From Rhodococcus koreensis (GTDB lineage: Bacteria; Actinomycetota; Actinomycetes; Mycobacteriales; Mycobacteriaceae): a stretch of 64,000 nt of DNA. Position numbers and translations under genes: made by a program. This document shows, one piece after another, positions 7,601 through 15,890 of the stretch; the first letter of the stretch is position 1, and the number at the start of each line of letters is the position of its first letter. The DNA is taken from positions 7,626,001 to 7,690,000 of the forward strand of contig NZ_FNSV01000005.1 of assembly GCF_900105905.1 (NCBI RefSeq), given 5' to 3'. The notes under the pieces are model-generated. The model saw only the letters and a program-made list of their open reading frames with translations. It was not told where the DNA came from and did not search any database.

Positions 7601-8935
7601 CTAGGACGACGGATCGTCGAACAGCGTCTGCTCCTCGGGGTTGTTGAACAGTCCCATCTGCTCGGGCCGCGGCTTGGTGTCGGGAGCGTTCTCCGTCGGC
7701 GGCAGTACGACGGTCCGGAGGGCGTTGCGCAGGGTGCGGACGACGCGCTCCCAGTGCTCCACCGACGCGTCGTCCGTGTCACGCAGACGGGACACCCACG
7801 CGGTGCCGGTGTCGAGGAGGGCGAGGATCCGGTCGCGGTCGTGACCGCACACGTCGGCGACGACGGCCGGATCGGTGTCGCCACCGCACCCGGGATCGAG
7901 ATGGAACAGCGTCTGGAGTTCCTTCGGCAGATCGGTCGTCGACGTCCCGTTCCCGGTGTGGGGTGCCGACACAGGTTCGGGTTCCTCGTCGGGGCCGGAG
8001 TCCCGGTTGAAGAACAGTTCGCCGCCGAACCGCGCCGCGAAGTCGCTGTCGACGGTGCGCAGGAAATCGGCGAACGACTTGCAGCTGTCCGTAAGGTGCT
8101 GCGGGACGAACGGGTTGCCCGACACCTCCAGGAACGCCGACAAACGGTCGTCGACCAGCACGAACTTGATCCGTGACCAGGTGCGGTTGAGGTCGGCGGT
8201 GACCTCGGCCGCCCGGGTGCGGTCGCTGATGTCGTGCACCAGCGGCGCGAACAGTTGCACGTCGACGGTGTCGGCGAGCGGCCCGACAAACAGGATGGTG
8301 TTGCCCATCCGGATCGGGACGTCGCCGTCCGGGTCGCGTTCGGGCAGCAGCCCGAGCATCGGCACCAGCGAGAGCGTGATCAGTTCGTGCAGGTGCTCGA
8401 CGTCCCGCGGGACCACGGCGGCCGCGGGGTCGAGTTGCGCGACCAGCGGCGGCCGCACCGCAATCGGGTCGAACGTGGCCTCGGGATCGGTGCTCGACGT
8501 CTCGGTACTCAGGAACGCGGGATGCGTGATTCCCCAGACGTCGCGGAACGCGGCCACCGCCATCGCGGCCAGCTGATCTGACCACGACAGCTTCTTGTCC
8601 ACGTAGAACGCGGGGGAGCCGTCGTCCGGGTCGTCGTCCGGGCCGCGGGTCGGACGGTTCCAGCCCAGCTCGGTGAGGTACGTCTGCTCGGCCTCGGTCA
8701 GCGCGCGGTCGGGGTGCAGGTAGTGGTTCGACGGCACCTCGCAGCGCACTGTGTCGCCGTCCCACACCACGAACTGGATGCACGGCATCAGCCCCTGGGA
8801 TTCGTCGAGTTCCTCGAATCCCGATTCGAGCACCAGTAGGTCCTCGTCCTGCATCGCCGCCAGATAGTCCGCGAGGCGCCGCTGGAACTCCGCCCAGTCG
8901 CGGTTCACGCTCGAATCCAGATCGAAGTCCTGCAT
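7601..8935 (-). CDS. TY-Chap/YbjN-like putative chaperone of type VII secretion context
   Basis: A 444-residue acidic cytosolic protein without signal or membrane segment. Its alpha/beta blocks (about 1-140, 160-290 and a Glu/Asp-rich C-terminal helical part) recall the actinobacterial TY-Chap proteins, which share the fold of type III secretion chaperones and YbjN. This is a fold-level impression and less certain than the neighbouring EspG call. Two starts are possible. The ATG at 8935, with GGAG six bases upstream, is better than the GTG at 8959. EspG and a WXG100-like gene lie immediately upstream on the same strand, so a role in holding a secretion substrate before export is a reasonable inference. 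Confidence 0.6.
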   Translation of the reverse strand: MQDFDLDSSVNRDWAEFQRRLADYLAAMQDEDLLVLESGFEELDESQGLMPCIQFVVWDGDTVRCEVPSNHYLHPDRALTEAEQTYLTELGWNRPTRGPDDDPDDGSPAFYVDKKLSWSDQLAAMAVAAFRDVWGITHPAFLSTETSSTDPEATFDPIAVRPPLVAQLDPAAAVVPRDVEHLHELITLSLVPMLGLLPERDPDGDVPIRMGNTILFVGPLADTVDVQLFAPLVHDISDRTRAAEVTADLNRTWSRIKFVLVDDRLSAFLEVSGNPFVPQHLTDSCKSFADFLRTVDSDFAARFGGELFFNRDSGPDEEPEPVSAPHTGNGTSTTDLPKELQTLFHLDPGCGGDTDPAVVADVCGHDRDRILALLDTGTAWVSRLRDTDDASVEHWERVVRTLRNALRTVVLPPTENAPDTKPRPEQMGLFNNPEEQTLFDDPSS

Positions 8936-9029
8936 GTCTGCTCCGTCCGGGTCGGCCACAGGTCACCTACTTCCGCTGTATACGGTAGCGGCGATCGCTG
9001 ACACCGCAGCGCAGGAGGGGGTGCGGGGC

Positions 9030-9704
9030 TCAGACGGGGTGACCGGCCGCGATCCGTCCGGTCAGCCGGGTGACCGCGTCGAGGAGGTCCCACGACGTGC
9101 CCGGTTCCACCGCCACCGCCGTGTCGCCCCACACGAGATATCTGCCGTCGCTGTCGATGTCACGCCACGCCAGACCGCCGACCGGGCGCGGCGAGTGCCG
9201 CGCGCCGCGGACGACGGTGACGACCCCCTGACCCGTCGACGGGCGGTCGAGGATCCGGGCGACCTCCGCCTGCCGGTGCGCGGCATCCGCCCGGTCGACC
9301 ACGACGCCGCGACGCGTGCCCGCGTCGGTGTCGGGCAGCTGCGCGATCAGCTGCCTGCCGACGTCGTACGGTTCACAGCTGCGGATCACCACCTCGCCGC
9401 CCGGATGCTGCACCGCCGCGATTCCGTGCCCGCGCGCGAGCGCCCCGATCAGGCGGATCGGCGTGCCGCCTTCGGAGCCGGAGATCTCGATCCGGAGGTC
9501 GGGTTCGGCGAGCACCAGCAGCGCCGAAGCGAGCGGGTCGTGTTCCGGTCCGGAGAAGTCGGCGCGGATCCGGCGCTGCTCGGCCTCGTACTCGTCGGCG
9601 GTGGCCAGCGCGCTCGTGACCTTGAACGGATACGGGATGCGGTCCTGGCCGGTCCGCGCCCACGACGCCGAGAACTGCGGACCGCTCAACACCCAGTGCC
9701 CCAC
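9030..9704 (-). CDS. EspG-family type VII secretion chaperone
   Basis: A 224-residue protein of the ESX secretion-associated EspG family. Known members bind PE/PPE or WXG100-type substrates in the cytosol and deliver them to the ESX machine. The N-terminal pattern (MGHWVLSGPQFSASW), the basic-Pro stretch RIPYPF and the ending with a Leu-rich helix fit the family, although the protein is at the short end of its usual length. It starts with GTG and follows the stop of the WXG100/PPE-like gene after two bases, so the two are co-transcribed and probably form a chaperone-substrate pair. Confidence 0.7.
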   Translation of the reverse strand: MGHWVLSGPQFSASWARTGQDRIPYPFKVTSALATADEYEAEQRRIRADFSGPEHDPLASALLVLAEPDLRIEISGSEGGTPIRLIGALARGHGIAAVQHPGGEVVIRSCEPYDVGRQLIAQLPDTDAGTRRGVVVDRADAAHRQAEVARILDRPSTGQGVVTVVRGARHSPRPVGGLAWRDIDSDGRYLVWGDTAVAVEPGTSWDLLDAVTRLTGRIAAGHPV

Positions 9705-9706
9705 GA

Positions 9707-10606
9707 CTATTCGCCGATCACCGCGGGCGTGACGAGGGGCAGTTTCCCGACGAGTTCGCTTCCCTCGTCGATGCTTTCGAGGTAGGTCGGTGGTTCCTCC
9801 TCGTCTTCGCGTGCGGCGGGCAGGGCCAGACTGCCGGGCCGTTCGGGGGCCGGCGCCCGGTGCACGGCCACGATGCCGTGCGCGTACTGCGCCACCCCGC
9901 CGCCGACGGCCCCGGCCAGCGCCGCACCGGCGATCGAACCGGGAGCGGCCTGCGTGGCCTGGGGCTGGACCTGGTCACTCTCGCGAGGCTCGGAGTCCGC
10001 GCCGGGTTCGGGTTCGGCCACCTGCTGATCGCTGGGTACGCCGTGCACGCCGTTCGGTCCGATGTCGAAGCCCACCGGCTGCCCGTGTTCCGTCGCCGCA
10101 CCGTGGGTCGCGGCGAGACCGTCGGTGGGGAGTCGATCGTCGGCAACCCGATACGACGACGCGTACAGGGTATCCATGGCCGCCTTCGCGTCCTGTTCCG
10201 CGGCATCGGCGTCGGCTTCCGCGGTCCAGTTGCCGGGTAGCACCCGGGTCCAGTCGGTCGGGTGGTCCCCGGGCGGGCCGACCGCACCGCGTACCGCTTC
10301 GGCGCCGGCGCTCGCGTGCCGCAATGCGTCTCCCACGTCGGCGAAACGGTCGCCGACCTGCCCGGCCCGGGCGGCGTAGTCGTCGAGTGCCGACACCACC
10401 GCGGTCGCCGACCGTCCGCGCCAGCCGGTGCCGACCGCGGCCCGGGTCGTTTCGTGGAACGCGGCCACGGACTCCTGAAATTTTCGTCCGAGGTCGTCCC
10501 AGGACGAGGCGACCGCCTCGGACTCGGCGGGTCTCAGGGCGTCGACAGCACTGCTGATGGCGCGGTGATCCCAGGCGCCCGATCGAAAATTCTCCCCGCC
10601 ATTCAT
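9707..10606 (-). CDS. WXG100/PPE-like putative type VII secretion substrate
   Basis: A 299-residue protein. Residues 10-105 are a helical hairpin whose turn is GWRG, as in WXG100 proteins. A Pro/Gln/Glu-rich linker follows, then a small Ala/Gly segment (about 227-245) and an acidic C-terminus. A clear YxxxD/E export motif was not seen just after the hairpin. The ATG follows GGGGATGA. It is the first gene of a leftward unit with EspG, and the substrate-chaperone order is typical. No ESX core genes (EccB, EccC, EccD, mycosin) occur in the window, so export would depend on a machine encoded elsewhere. Confidence 0.6.
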   Translation of the reverse strand: MNGGENFRSGAWDHRAISSAVDALRPAESEAVASSWDDLGRKFQESVAAFHETTRAAVGTGWRGRSATAVVSALDDYAARAGQVGDRFADVGDALRHASAGAEAVRGAVGPPGDHPTDWTRVLPGNWTAEADADAAEQDAKAAMDTLYASSYRVADDRLPTDGLAATHGAATEHGQPVGFDIGPNGVHGVPSDQQVAEPEPGADSEPRESDQVQPQATQAAPGSIAGAALAGAVGGGVAQYAHGIVAVHRAPAPERPGSLALPAAREDEEEPPTYLESIDEGSELVGKLPLVTPAVIGE

Positions 10607-10729
10607 CCCCGACCTCCGCTGCTGGACACTCTCGGTCCCGGAGTGGACCCCCCAATCCGGCGGGAAGCCACCTTACCGACTGCTGGACGGGGCTTGTCAC
10701 CGCTCCCGATCTCCGAAAGGCTCGGATCC

Positions 10730-11941
10730 ATGCCTTCGTTCTCGCCCGCAGTGTCCGGAACCCGCACCCGGCGGTCGTCCGCCCTCGCGGTCGGGGCCAC
10801 GTCGTTCGCGTTCCTGGTCACGATGATGGGAACGACACTTCCCACCCCGCTCTATTCCATCTATGCGCAGGAACTGGCGTTCAGCGCCCTCACCGTCACG
10901 ATCCTGTTCGCCGTGTACGCGGTCGGGGTCGTGGTCGCGCTCGCCCTGTTCGGGCGGCTGTCCGACGACCTCGGACGGCGTCCGGTGCTCTTTCTCGCGG
11001 TCGCCCTCGCCGCGGTGAGTGCCGTGCTGTTCTTGTTGCCGTCCACGCTTCCGGTGTTCGTGGTGGCCCGGGTGATCTCCGGGCTGTCCGCAGGCCTCAT
11101 GACCGGCACGGGCACGGCCGCGGTGATCGATCTGTTCCCGCCCGACCGCAAGGCGGCAGCCGGAATGCTCGCGATCGCGGTGAACACTGGCGGACTCGGA
11201 TTGGGCACGCTCAGTGCGGGGGTGATCGCCGACCTCACCTCGAGTCCGCTGACCATTCCCTATGTGGTGAATCTCGTGCTCGCCGTCCTCGCGGGCGCCG
11301 CGTTGTGGCTGTTCGCGCCGGCACCGGCCACCCGCCCGACGTGGCGCATCCGACCTCGCCGCCTGCAGGTTCCGGCGTCGATCCGCGGCGCCTTCGTCAC
11401 CGCCGTGCTCGCCGCCGGAACCGCATTCGCGGTGACCGGTGTGCTCACCGCCGTGTCGGCGCTGTTCCTGACCGAATATCTGGGGTCGAGGAGCCACACG
11501 ATGGCCGGTCTCGTCGTGTTCCTGACGTTCCTGTTCATGGCCTTCGGTCAGCTCCTCGCACGCCGGATGTCGACGGCCGCCGCGATGCTCGTCGGGTGCC
11601 TCGCGTTGATCCCGTCAGCCGGCCTGCTGGCGCTCGCGCTGGCGAACATCGTGCTCGCGCCGCTGCTCGCGTCCGCGGTGGTGCTCGGCGTCGCCGGGGG
11701 CCTGTGCCTCAATGCCTCGATCGCCACCACCGTCGAACGGGTCGAGCAGCAGTTCCGCGGCGGGGTGTCGTCGGCGTTCTTCGCGGGGATCTACGTGATG
11801 CTGGCCGTCCCCGCGGTCGGTGTCGGCGTGCTCGCGCGGTTCACCGACCTTCGGGCCGCCGGGATCGTCTTCAGCGCGCTGGTCGCCGCGCTGGGTGCGG
11901 GGGTGGCCGTCGCGCAACTGATCGCGCGCAGACGGGCCTGA
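10730..11941 (+). CDS. MFS drug/metabolite exporter
   Basis: A 403-residue, 12-helix MFS protein with motif A (GRLSDDLGRRP) between helices 2 and 3. It resembles the drug:H+ antiporter subfamily by its small cytosolic loops. The ATG at 10730 lies behind GAAAGG; the frame is open far upstream but the membrane domain starts here. It diverges from the type VII secretion unit and converges with the Pro/Thr-rich protein, only 3 bases away. Substrate unknown. Confidence 0.8.
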   Translation: MPSFSPAVSGTRTRRSSALAVGATSFAFLVTMMGTTLPTPLYSIYAQELAFSALTVTILFAVYAVGVVVALALFGRLSDDLGRRPVLFLAVALAAVSAVLFLLPSTLPVFVVARVISGLSAGLMTGTGTAAVIDLFPPDRKAAAGMLAIAVNTGGLGLGTLSAGVIADLTSSPLTIPYVVNLVLAVLAGAALWLFAPAPATRPTWRIRPRRLQVPASIRGAFVTAVLAAGTAFAVTGVLTAVSALFLTEYLGSRSHTMAGLVVFLTFLFMAFGQLLARRMSTAAAMLVGCLALIPSAGLLALALANIVLAPLLASAVVLGVAGGLCLNASIATTVERVEQQFRGGVSSAFFAGIYVMLAVPAVGVGVLARFTDLRAAGIVFSALVAALGAGVAVAQLIARRRA

Positions 11942-11944
11942 GCG

Positions 11945-12490
11945 TCAGCCTCGTGGCCTGGTGGTGACCGGCGGGATCGTGATCACCGGACGCGTCGTCG
12001 TGGTGGTGGTCGGCGCCAGTGTCGGTGCCACGGCGGCCTGCGGCGGAACGGTCGCCTCAGTCGTCGTGACGATCGGGGGCCGGGTCACCGGCGTGGTGAC
12101 CGGGGCGAGGCTGATCGTCGGCGGAGGGGGAGGCGGAGGCGGCGCGAGCGTCGTCCGGACCGGCGGCGGGGGAGGCGGCGCGGGGGTCGTCGAGGGCGCG
12201 GGCGGCGGCGCGGTGGTCACCGGCGCCGGTTCGGTGGGGAGGGTGACGACCCTCGGGGTGGTCAGCTCCGCCATCTGCCAGGTGGGGGTCGGCGGGACGA
12301 ACACCTGGAACGTCGCCGGTTCCGCGCTGTACGGCCCCGCGGCCTGCAGACCTTCCGACGACAGTGGTGGTGGCACGACTGTCGGTCCGCGACTGCCGAA
12401 CGCGCCGCCTGCGGCGCCGATCATCAGCCCGGAGACCGCTGAAACGGTGGCAATCGCAAGCGCCCCGATCGCTACAGTCCTGTCGTCCAT
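11945..12490 (-). CDS. membrane-anchored Pro/Thr-rich protein
   Basis: A 181-residue protein with one N-terminal hydrophobic segment (about 7-28) followed by an extracytoplasmic region very rich in Pro, Thr and Val, with runs of up to eight prolines. The segment is probably an uncleaved anchor. Such low-complexity stalks in this group often span the peptidoglycan-arabinogalactan layer and can be O-mannosylated; this is inference. It stands alone between two unrelated genes. Confidence 0.65.
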   Translation of the reverse strand: MDDRTVAIGALAIATVSAVSGLMIGAAGGAFGSRGPTVVPPPLSSEGLQAAGPYSAEPATFQVFVPPTPTWQMAELTTPRVVTLPTEPAPVTTAPPPAPSTTPAPPPPPPVRTTLAPPPPPPPPTISLAPVTTPVTRPPIVTTTEATVPPQAAVAPTLAPTTTTTTRPVITIPPVTTRPRG

Positions 12491-12669
12491 GCTTTACCCG
12501 TCGTCGGCGTGCAAATGCGTCCACCATAGAGGGCGTTGCCCCCGGCTGGTGCACGTGTCCGCAATCGAGTTGCCCGGGAGGGGTTCGCTCGAAGGTTGCC
12601 GGGCGGCCGCCGGGGTTCGGCGCACGCTGACGAGAACCCTTGCCCGGACGGGGTCGCGAGCCGACGATC

Positions 12670-12689
12670 GAGCGGTGTCCATACCGCTC
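12670..12689 (+). promoter_or_regulatory. leader hairpin before the 30-codon frame
   Basis: GAGCGGT and ACCGCTC form a perfect 7-bp stem with a 6-base loop, ending a few bases before the GGGGGT ribosome-binding site of the short upstream frame. It could hide or expose that site. No known riboswitch pattern was recognised. Confidence 0.3.
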
Positions 12690-12704
12690 CGACCGGGGGT
12701 AACG

Positions 12705-12797
12705 ATGTCTCTGCTCGACAAGTTGTTCCGCCGCCGCCCGCTGTCCGAACGAGCCGGGGCGGCCGTCGCCGCGTCGGCGATGCTGTTCGCTTCGTGA
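12705..12797 (+). CDS. 30-residue peptide coupled to the flavoprotein gene
   Basis: A short frame, MSLLDKLFRRRPLSERAGAA followed by VAASAMLFAS, with a strong GGGGGT ribosome-binding site six bases before its ATG. Its stop overlaps the GTG start of the flavoprotein gene (GTGA), so translation of the two should be coupled. It has a basic amphipathic N-half and a small hydrophobic C-half. It could be a leader peptide, a small membrane peptide or a subunit of the redox pair. It has no cysteine, which argues against the cysteine-containing leader peptides described for sulfur genes in actinobacteria. Confidence 0.5.
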   Translation: MSLLDKLFRRRPLSERAGAAVAASAMLFAS

Positions 12798-14371
12798 GCG
12801 CACTCGAGATCGTCGCCGACGTCCTCGTCCTCGGCGGCGGACCCGCCGCCACCTGGGCGGCACTGTCCGCGGCCCGGGAGGGCGCCCGGGTGGTGCTCGC
12901 CGACAAGGGGTACTGCGGAACAAGCGGTCCCACCGCGTCGGGTGGCAACAACCTGTGGAACATCCCGCCCGGCCCCGCCCGCGAACGGTCGGTGCAGGCC
13001 CGCTTCGAGGACGGCGGCCGGCTGTCCGAACCGGCCTGGATGTACCGGGTGCTCGAGGAGACCCACCGCCGGGTGGACGAACTGGCCGATTCCGGCTACC
13101 GGTTTCCGTCCGGCGACGACGGCCGGGAGGTGCGCACCAGCCTGCAGGGGCCGGAGTACATGCGCCGGATGCGCAGGCGCGTGCACCGGGCCGGGGTCAC
13201 CATTCTCGACCACAGCCCCGCCCTGGAACTGCTCACCACCGGCGACGGCGTCGTGTCCGGCGCCGCCGGTCTGCAACGGCAGAACGGATACGCGCCGTGG
13301 TCGGTGCGCGCCGGGGCCGTGGTCGTGGCGACCGGCGGCTGCGCGTTCCTGTCGGGAAGTTTCGGAACGAACGTCGACACCGGCGACGGACTCCTGATGG
13401 CCGCCGAGGTCGGGGCGTCGTTCTCGGGCATGGAATTCTCGACCGCCTACGCGCTGGCCCCGGCGTGGAGCGGGCACACCAAGGGCTTGATGATGCAGTT
13501 CGCCACGTACTACGACGCGGACGGCCAGCCGCTCGGGGACGGCGGCTTCTCCGCACGCGGCGCCGCGATGGCGCACCTCGCCACCGGCCGCCCGGTGTAT
13601 GCGCGGCTGGACCGGGCCCGGCCCGACATCCGCGCGGCCATGCGCACGTCGCAACCGAATTACTTTCTGCCGCTGGACAAGGCGGGCATCGACCCGTTCA
13701 CGCAGAAGTATCCCGTGCGCGCGGTGCTGGAGGGGACGGTGCGTGGGACCGGAGGCATCCGGATCACCGGCACCGACTGCGCCAGTGACGTTCCCGGCCT
13801 GTTCGCGGCCGGCGATGCCGCCACCCGCGAGTTGATCACCGGCGGCCGCAGCGGCGGCGGCAGCCACAACGGGGCCTGGGCGATCTCCTCGGGAACGTGG
13901 GCGGGCGCGGGTGCCGCCCGGTTCGCGCGGGGGCGTCCCGTCCCCGACGGAGTGCGCGGCGCGGGAACGGCCGGTCTGCGCGGCCCGTCCGCCCGGCGGC
14001 AGGCGTCGCGCGCCATCGTCGGACTGGTTCAGGAGCACACCCTGCCGCTGCGGCGCAGCTACCGGCGCAGCGCGGCGAGCCTGCAGGACAGCGTGACCGC
14101 GCTCGACGAAGCCTGGTCGGGTGCCGCCGATCTGCTCGGCGGGAGCGAACGGGAACTGCTGCAGGCACGTTCGGCCGCCGCGATGCTCGCCGCGGCCCGG
14201 TGGGCGACCCACTCGGCGCTGGCGCGGACCGAGACCCGGGGCATGCACGTGCGCACCGACCTGCCCGACACCGATCCGTCGCAGACCCGTCGCCTGCTGT
14301 CGGGCGGACTGGGCGAAGTGTGGGTGCGGCCGGAACACGGCGCCGCCGAAAACAGGACGGTGGCGTCGTGA
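12794..14371 (+). CDS. FAD-dependent oxidoreductase, fumarate reductase/APS reductase flavoprotein-like
   Basis: A 525-residue flavoprotein. The N-terminal dinucleotide motif (VLVLGGGPAA, about 9-18, ending in an acidic residue near ADKG) binds FAD. The segment DVPGLFAAGDAATRELITGG and the following GGGSHNGA are the second FAD contact typical of the succinate dehydrogenase/fumarate reductase flavoprotein fold. The GTG start overlaps the upstream peptide's stop (GTGA), and the stop overlaps the ferredoxin start in the same way. With the ferredoxin it forms a two-subunit electron-transfer enzyme. A dissimilatory or assimilatory sulfur role (AprAB-like) is possible, but the substrate residues could not be confirmed. 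Confidence 0.78.
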   Translation: MSALEIVADVLVLGGGPAATWAALSAAREGARVVLADKGYCGTSGPTASGGNNLWNIPPGPARERSVQARFEDGGRLSEPAWMYRVLEETHRRVDELADSGYRFPSGDDGREVRTSLQGPEYMRRMRRRVHRAGVTILDHSPALELLTTGDGVVSGAAGLQRQNGYAPWSVRAGAVVVATGGCAFLSGSFGTNVDTGDGLLMAAEVGASFSGMEFSTAYALAPAWSGHTKGLMMQFATYYDADGQPLGDGGFSARGAAMAHLATGRPVYARLDRARPDIRAAMRTSQPNYFLPLDKAGIDPFTQKYPVRAVLEGTVRGTGGIRITGTDCASDVPGLFAAGDAATRELITGGRSGGGSHNGAWAISSGTWAGAGAARFARGRPVPDGVRGAGTAGLRGPSARRQASRAIVGLVQEHTLPLRRSYRRSAASLQDSVTALDEAWSGAADLLGGSERELLQARSAAAMLAAARWATHSALARTETRGMHVRTDLPDTDPSQTRRLLSGGLGEVWVRPEHGAAENRTVAS

Positions 14372-14712
14372 TCGAGGTCGTCCTCGCCGACAGGTGCGTG
14401 CAGTGCGACATCTGCATCAAGGTCTGCCCGACGGACGTCTTCCGGCGCGGCGAGGACGGGGTTCCCGTCGTCGCGCACCAGGAGGACTGCCAGACGTGCT
14501 TCATGTGTGAGGCGAACTGTCCCACCGACGCGCTGTACGTCGCGCCGTTCGACACCCCGGTTCCCGAGGGCTCCACCCACACCGACGCCGACGCGCTGGC
14601 GGAGTCCGGGGCGCTCGGCGCCTACCGCGCCGTGATCGGGTGGGGTGGCGGGCGCACGCCGGGTTCCACGCTCGACCGGAACCACCTGTTCGCACCCGTG
14701 AGTACTTCGTAA
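14368..14712 (+). CDS. ferredoxin with two [4Fe-4S] clusters
   Basis: A 114-residue protein with two CxxCxxCxxxCP motifs, CVQCDICIKVCP and CQTCFMCEANCP, each binding one [4Fe-4S] cluster. It overlaps the flavoprotein stop by four bases (GTGA), so it is almost certainly its electron-transfer subunit. The C-terminal extension past the clusters is about 60 residues. Its final codons (PVSTS) lie inside the palindrome at 14695-14740. Confidence 0.88.
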   Translation: MIEVVLADRCVQCDICIKVCPTDVFRRGEDGVPVVAHQEDCQTCFMCEANCPTDALYVAPFDTPVPEGSTHTDADALAESGALGAYRAVIGWGGGRTPGSTLDRNHLFAPVSTS

Positions 14713-14740
14713 CCGCCGGACGTTAACAAGTACTCACGGG
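14695..14740. terminator. bidirectional hairpin inside two convergent gene ends, CCCGTGAGT family
   Basis: Arms CCCGTGAGTACTT (14695-14707) and its perfect complement (14728-14740) enclose a 20-base loop. The left arm encodes PVST before the ferredoxin stop. Read on the other strand, the right arm encodes PVST before the esterase stop. It is placed to end both transcripts. Confidence 0.65.
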
Positions 14741-15712
14741 GGTGGCCCTGCGGATGAACCGGCCGATCTCGCGGATGGCGCGGGTGCCTTCGGGGAGCAG
14801 TCCGGCGGCGGCCTGGAAGACGTGCACCTGCCGTTCCCACACCTGCAGTTCGCACGGCACACCGGCCTGGGACAGCCGCTCGGACATCAGTTCCGCGTCG
14901 ACGTACACCATTTCCTGCGACCCGGTCTGGATCAGGGCAGGCGGCATGGAGGCGAGGGAGCCGTCCACGGGGGACGTGGACGGCTCGTGCCCGCCCCGGG
15001 TGTCCAGGCGTTCGATCAGCCTGGACAGGGCACCGACCGCGCGTTTGGGGAAGACGGCGCAGAGGTCGGCGTTGGGATGGGCCAGCTTGTTGACCGGGTC
15101 GAGGTCGGTCAGCGGCGACAGCGCGACGTCGGCAGCGGGACGCGGCAGCCCCTGGCGCAGCGCTTCGAGCGTCACCATGAACGTCAGGAATCCGCCCGCC
15201 GAGTCGCCGGCGATGACGATGCGGTCCGCGGTGTACCCGTGCGCGAGCAGCCACCGGTACCCGTCGACACCGTCCGCGACGGCCGCCCGGATGGGGTTCC
15301 GCGGGATCATCCGGTACGCGACGTTCAGCGTCGACGCCTGGGACTCCGCCGAGATCCGCGACACCATCTGGCGGTGCGAGTTGATCCCGCAGCACAGGAA
15401 CGCCCCGCCGTGGAGGTAGAGGATCGCCCGGTCGCCGAGCTCACCCGGAGGCCGGATCCATTCGGCGCGGCAGTGCGGCAGCCGGACGGGCCTGCGCTGG
15501 GTTCCGCGGATGGGGCCGAGCGAGTACCCGAACAGGTCGACGACTCCGGTGGGCCACGGCAGTTCGGGGTAGCGCGCCCACCCGTCGAGGAACGGCCGGA
15601 CCGTGCGGCGGAGGGTGTGTGCGAGGGCCGCCGACTGCAGGCTGGTCCCGGCGAACTCCCGCCGCGTCACCGGGAGCGGTGACGGGCAGAATTCGTAAGT
15701 CGCAGTGCTCAT
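14723..15712 (-). CDS. alpha/beta-hydrolase esterase, HSL (GDSAGG) type
   Basis: A 329-residue carboxylesterase/lipase of the hormone-sensitive-lipase family. It has the oxyanion-hole motif HGGAF (101-105), the nucleophile elbow GDSAGG with Ser171, and a likely triad of Ser171, Asp272 and His297. The ATG at 15712 has GGAGG just upstream; an upstream in-frame start at 15769 is less likely. The gene diverges from a wax ester synthase/DGAT gene, so both may work on neutral lipids, one hydrolysing and one making them. Its C-terminus (PVSTC) is encoded by the shared palindrome. Confidence 0.88.
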   Translation of the reverse strand: MSTATYEFCPSPLPVTRREFAGTSLQSAALAHTLRRTVRPFLDGWARYPELPWPTGVVDLFGYSLGPIRGTQRRPVRLPHCRAEWIRPPGELGDRAILYLHGGAFLCCGINSHRQMVSRISAESQASTLNVAYRMIPRNPIRAAVADGVDGYRWLLAHGYTADRIVIAGDSAGGFLTFMVTLEALRQGLPRPAADVALSPLTDLDPVNKLAHPNADLCAVFPKRAVGALSRLIERLDTRGGHEPSTSPVDGSLASMPPALIQTGSQEMVYVDAELMSERLSQAGVPCELQVWERQVHVFQAAAGLLPEGTRAIREIGRFIRRATPVSTC

Positions 15713-15890
15713 TGCCTGCCTCCGTTCCGGCCTCGGTGCCCTTCGACGTGCTGCCTTCAGGTTTGCCACCTCTTTGCGCCGTACGGTCTACATCGAAGTA
15801 GGTCGCACGGACGCTACGCCCGACGTAGCATCCAGGCGGAAGTCGTAATGGGATAGTGACCGAGCGGGGGTGAACGTCCAGGTGGGGATC

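Noticed and set aside
12036..12230. Simple GC-rich repeat-like stretch
   Set aside because: It is the coding sequence of the Pro/Thr-rich protein, whose proline runs explain the GGC/GGA repeats.
12491..12704. Possible metabolite riboswitch before the flavoprotein operon
   Set aside because: Only a 7-bp hairpin is clear; no known consensus (SAM, cobalamin, TPP, FMN) fits.
12494..14338. Leftward open frame of 614 codons opposite the flavoprotein gene
   Set aside because: Antisense to a flavoprotein with intact FAD motifs and coupled neighbours; no ribosome-binding site or known motif.
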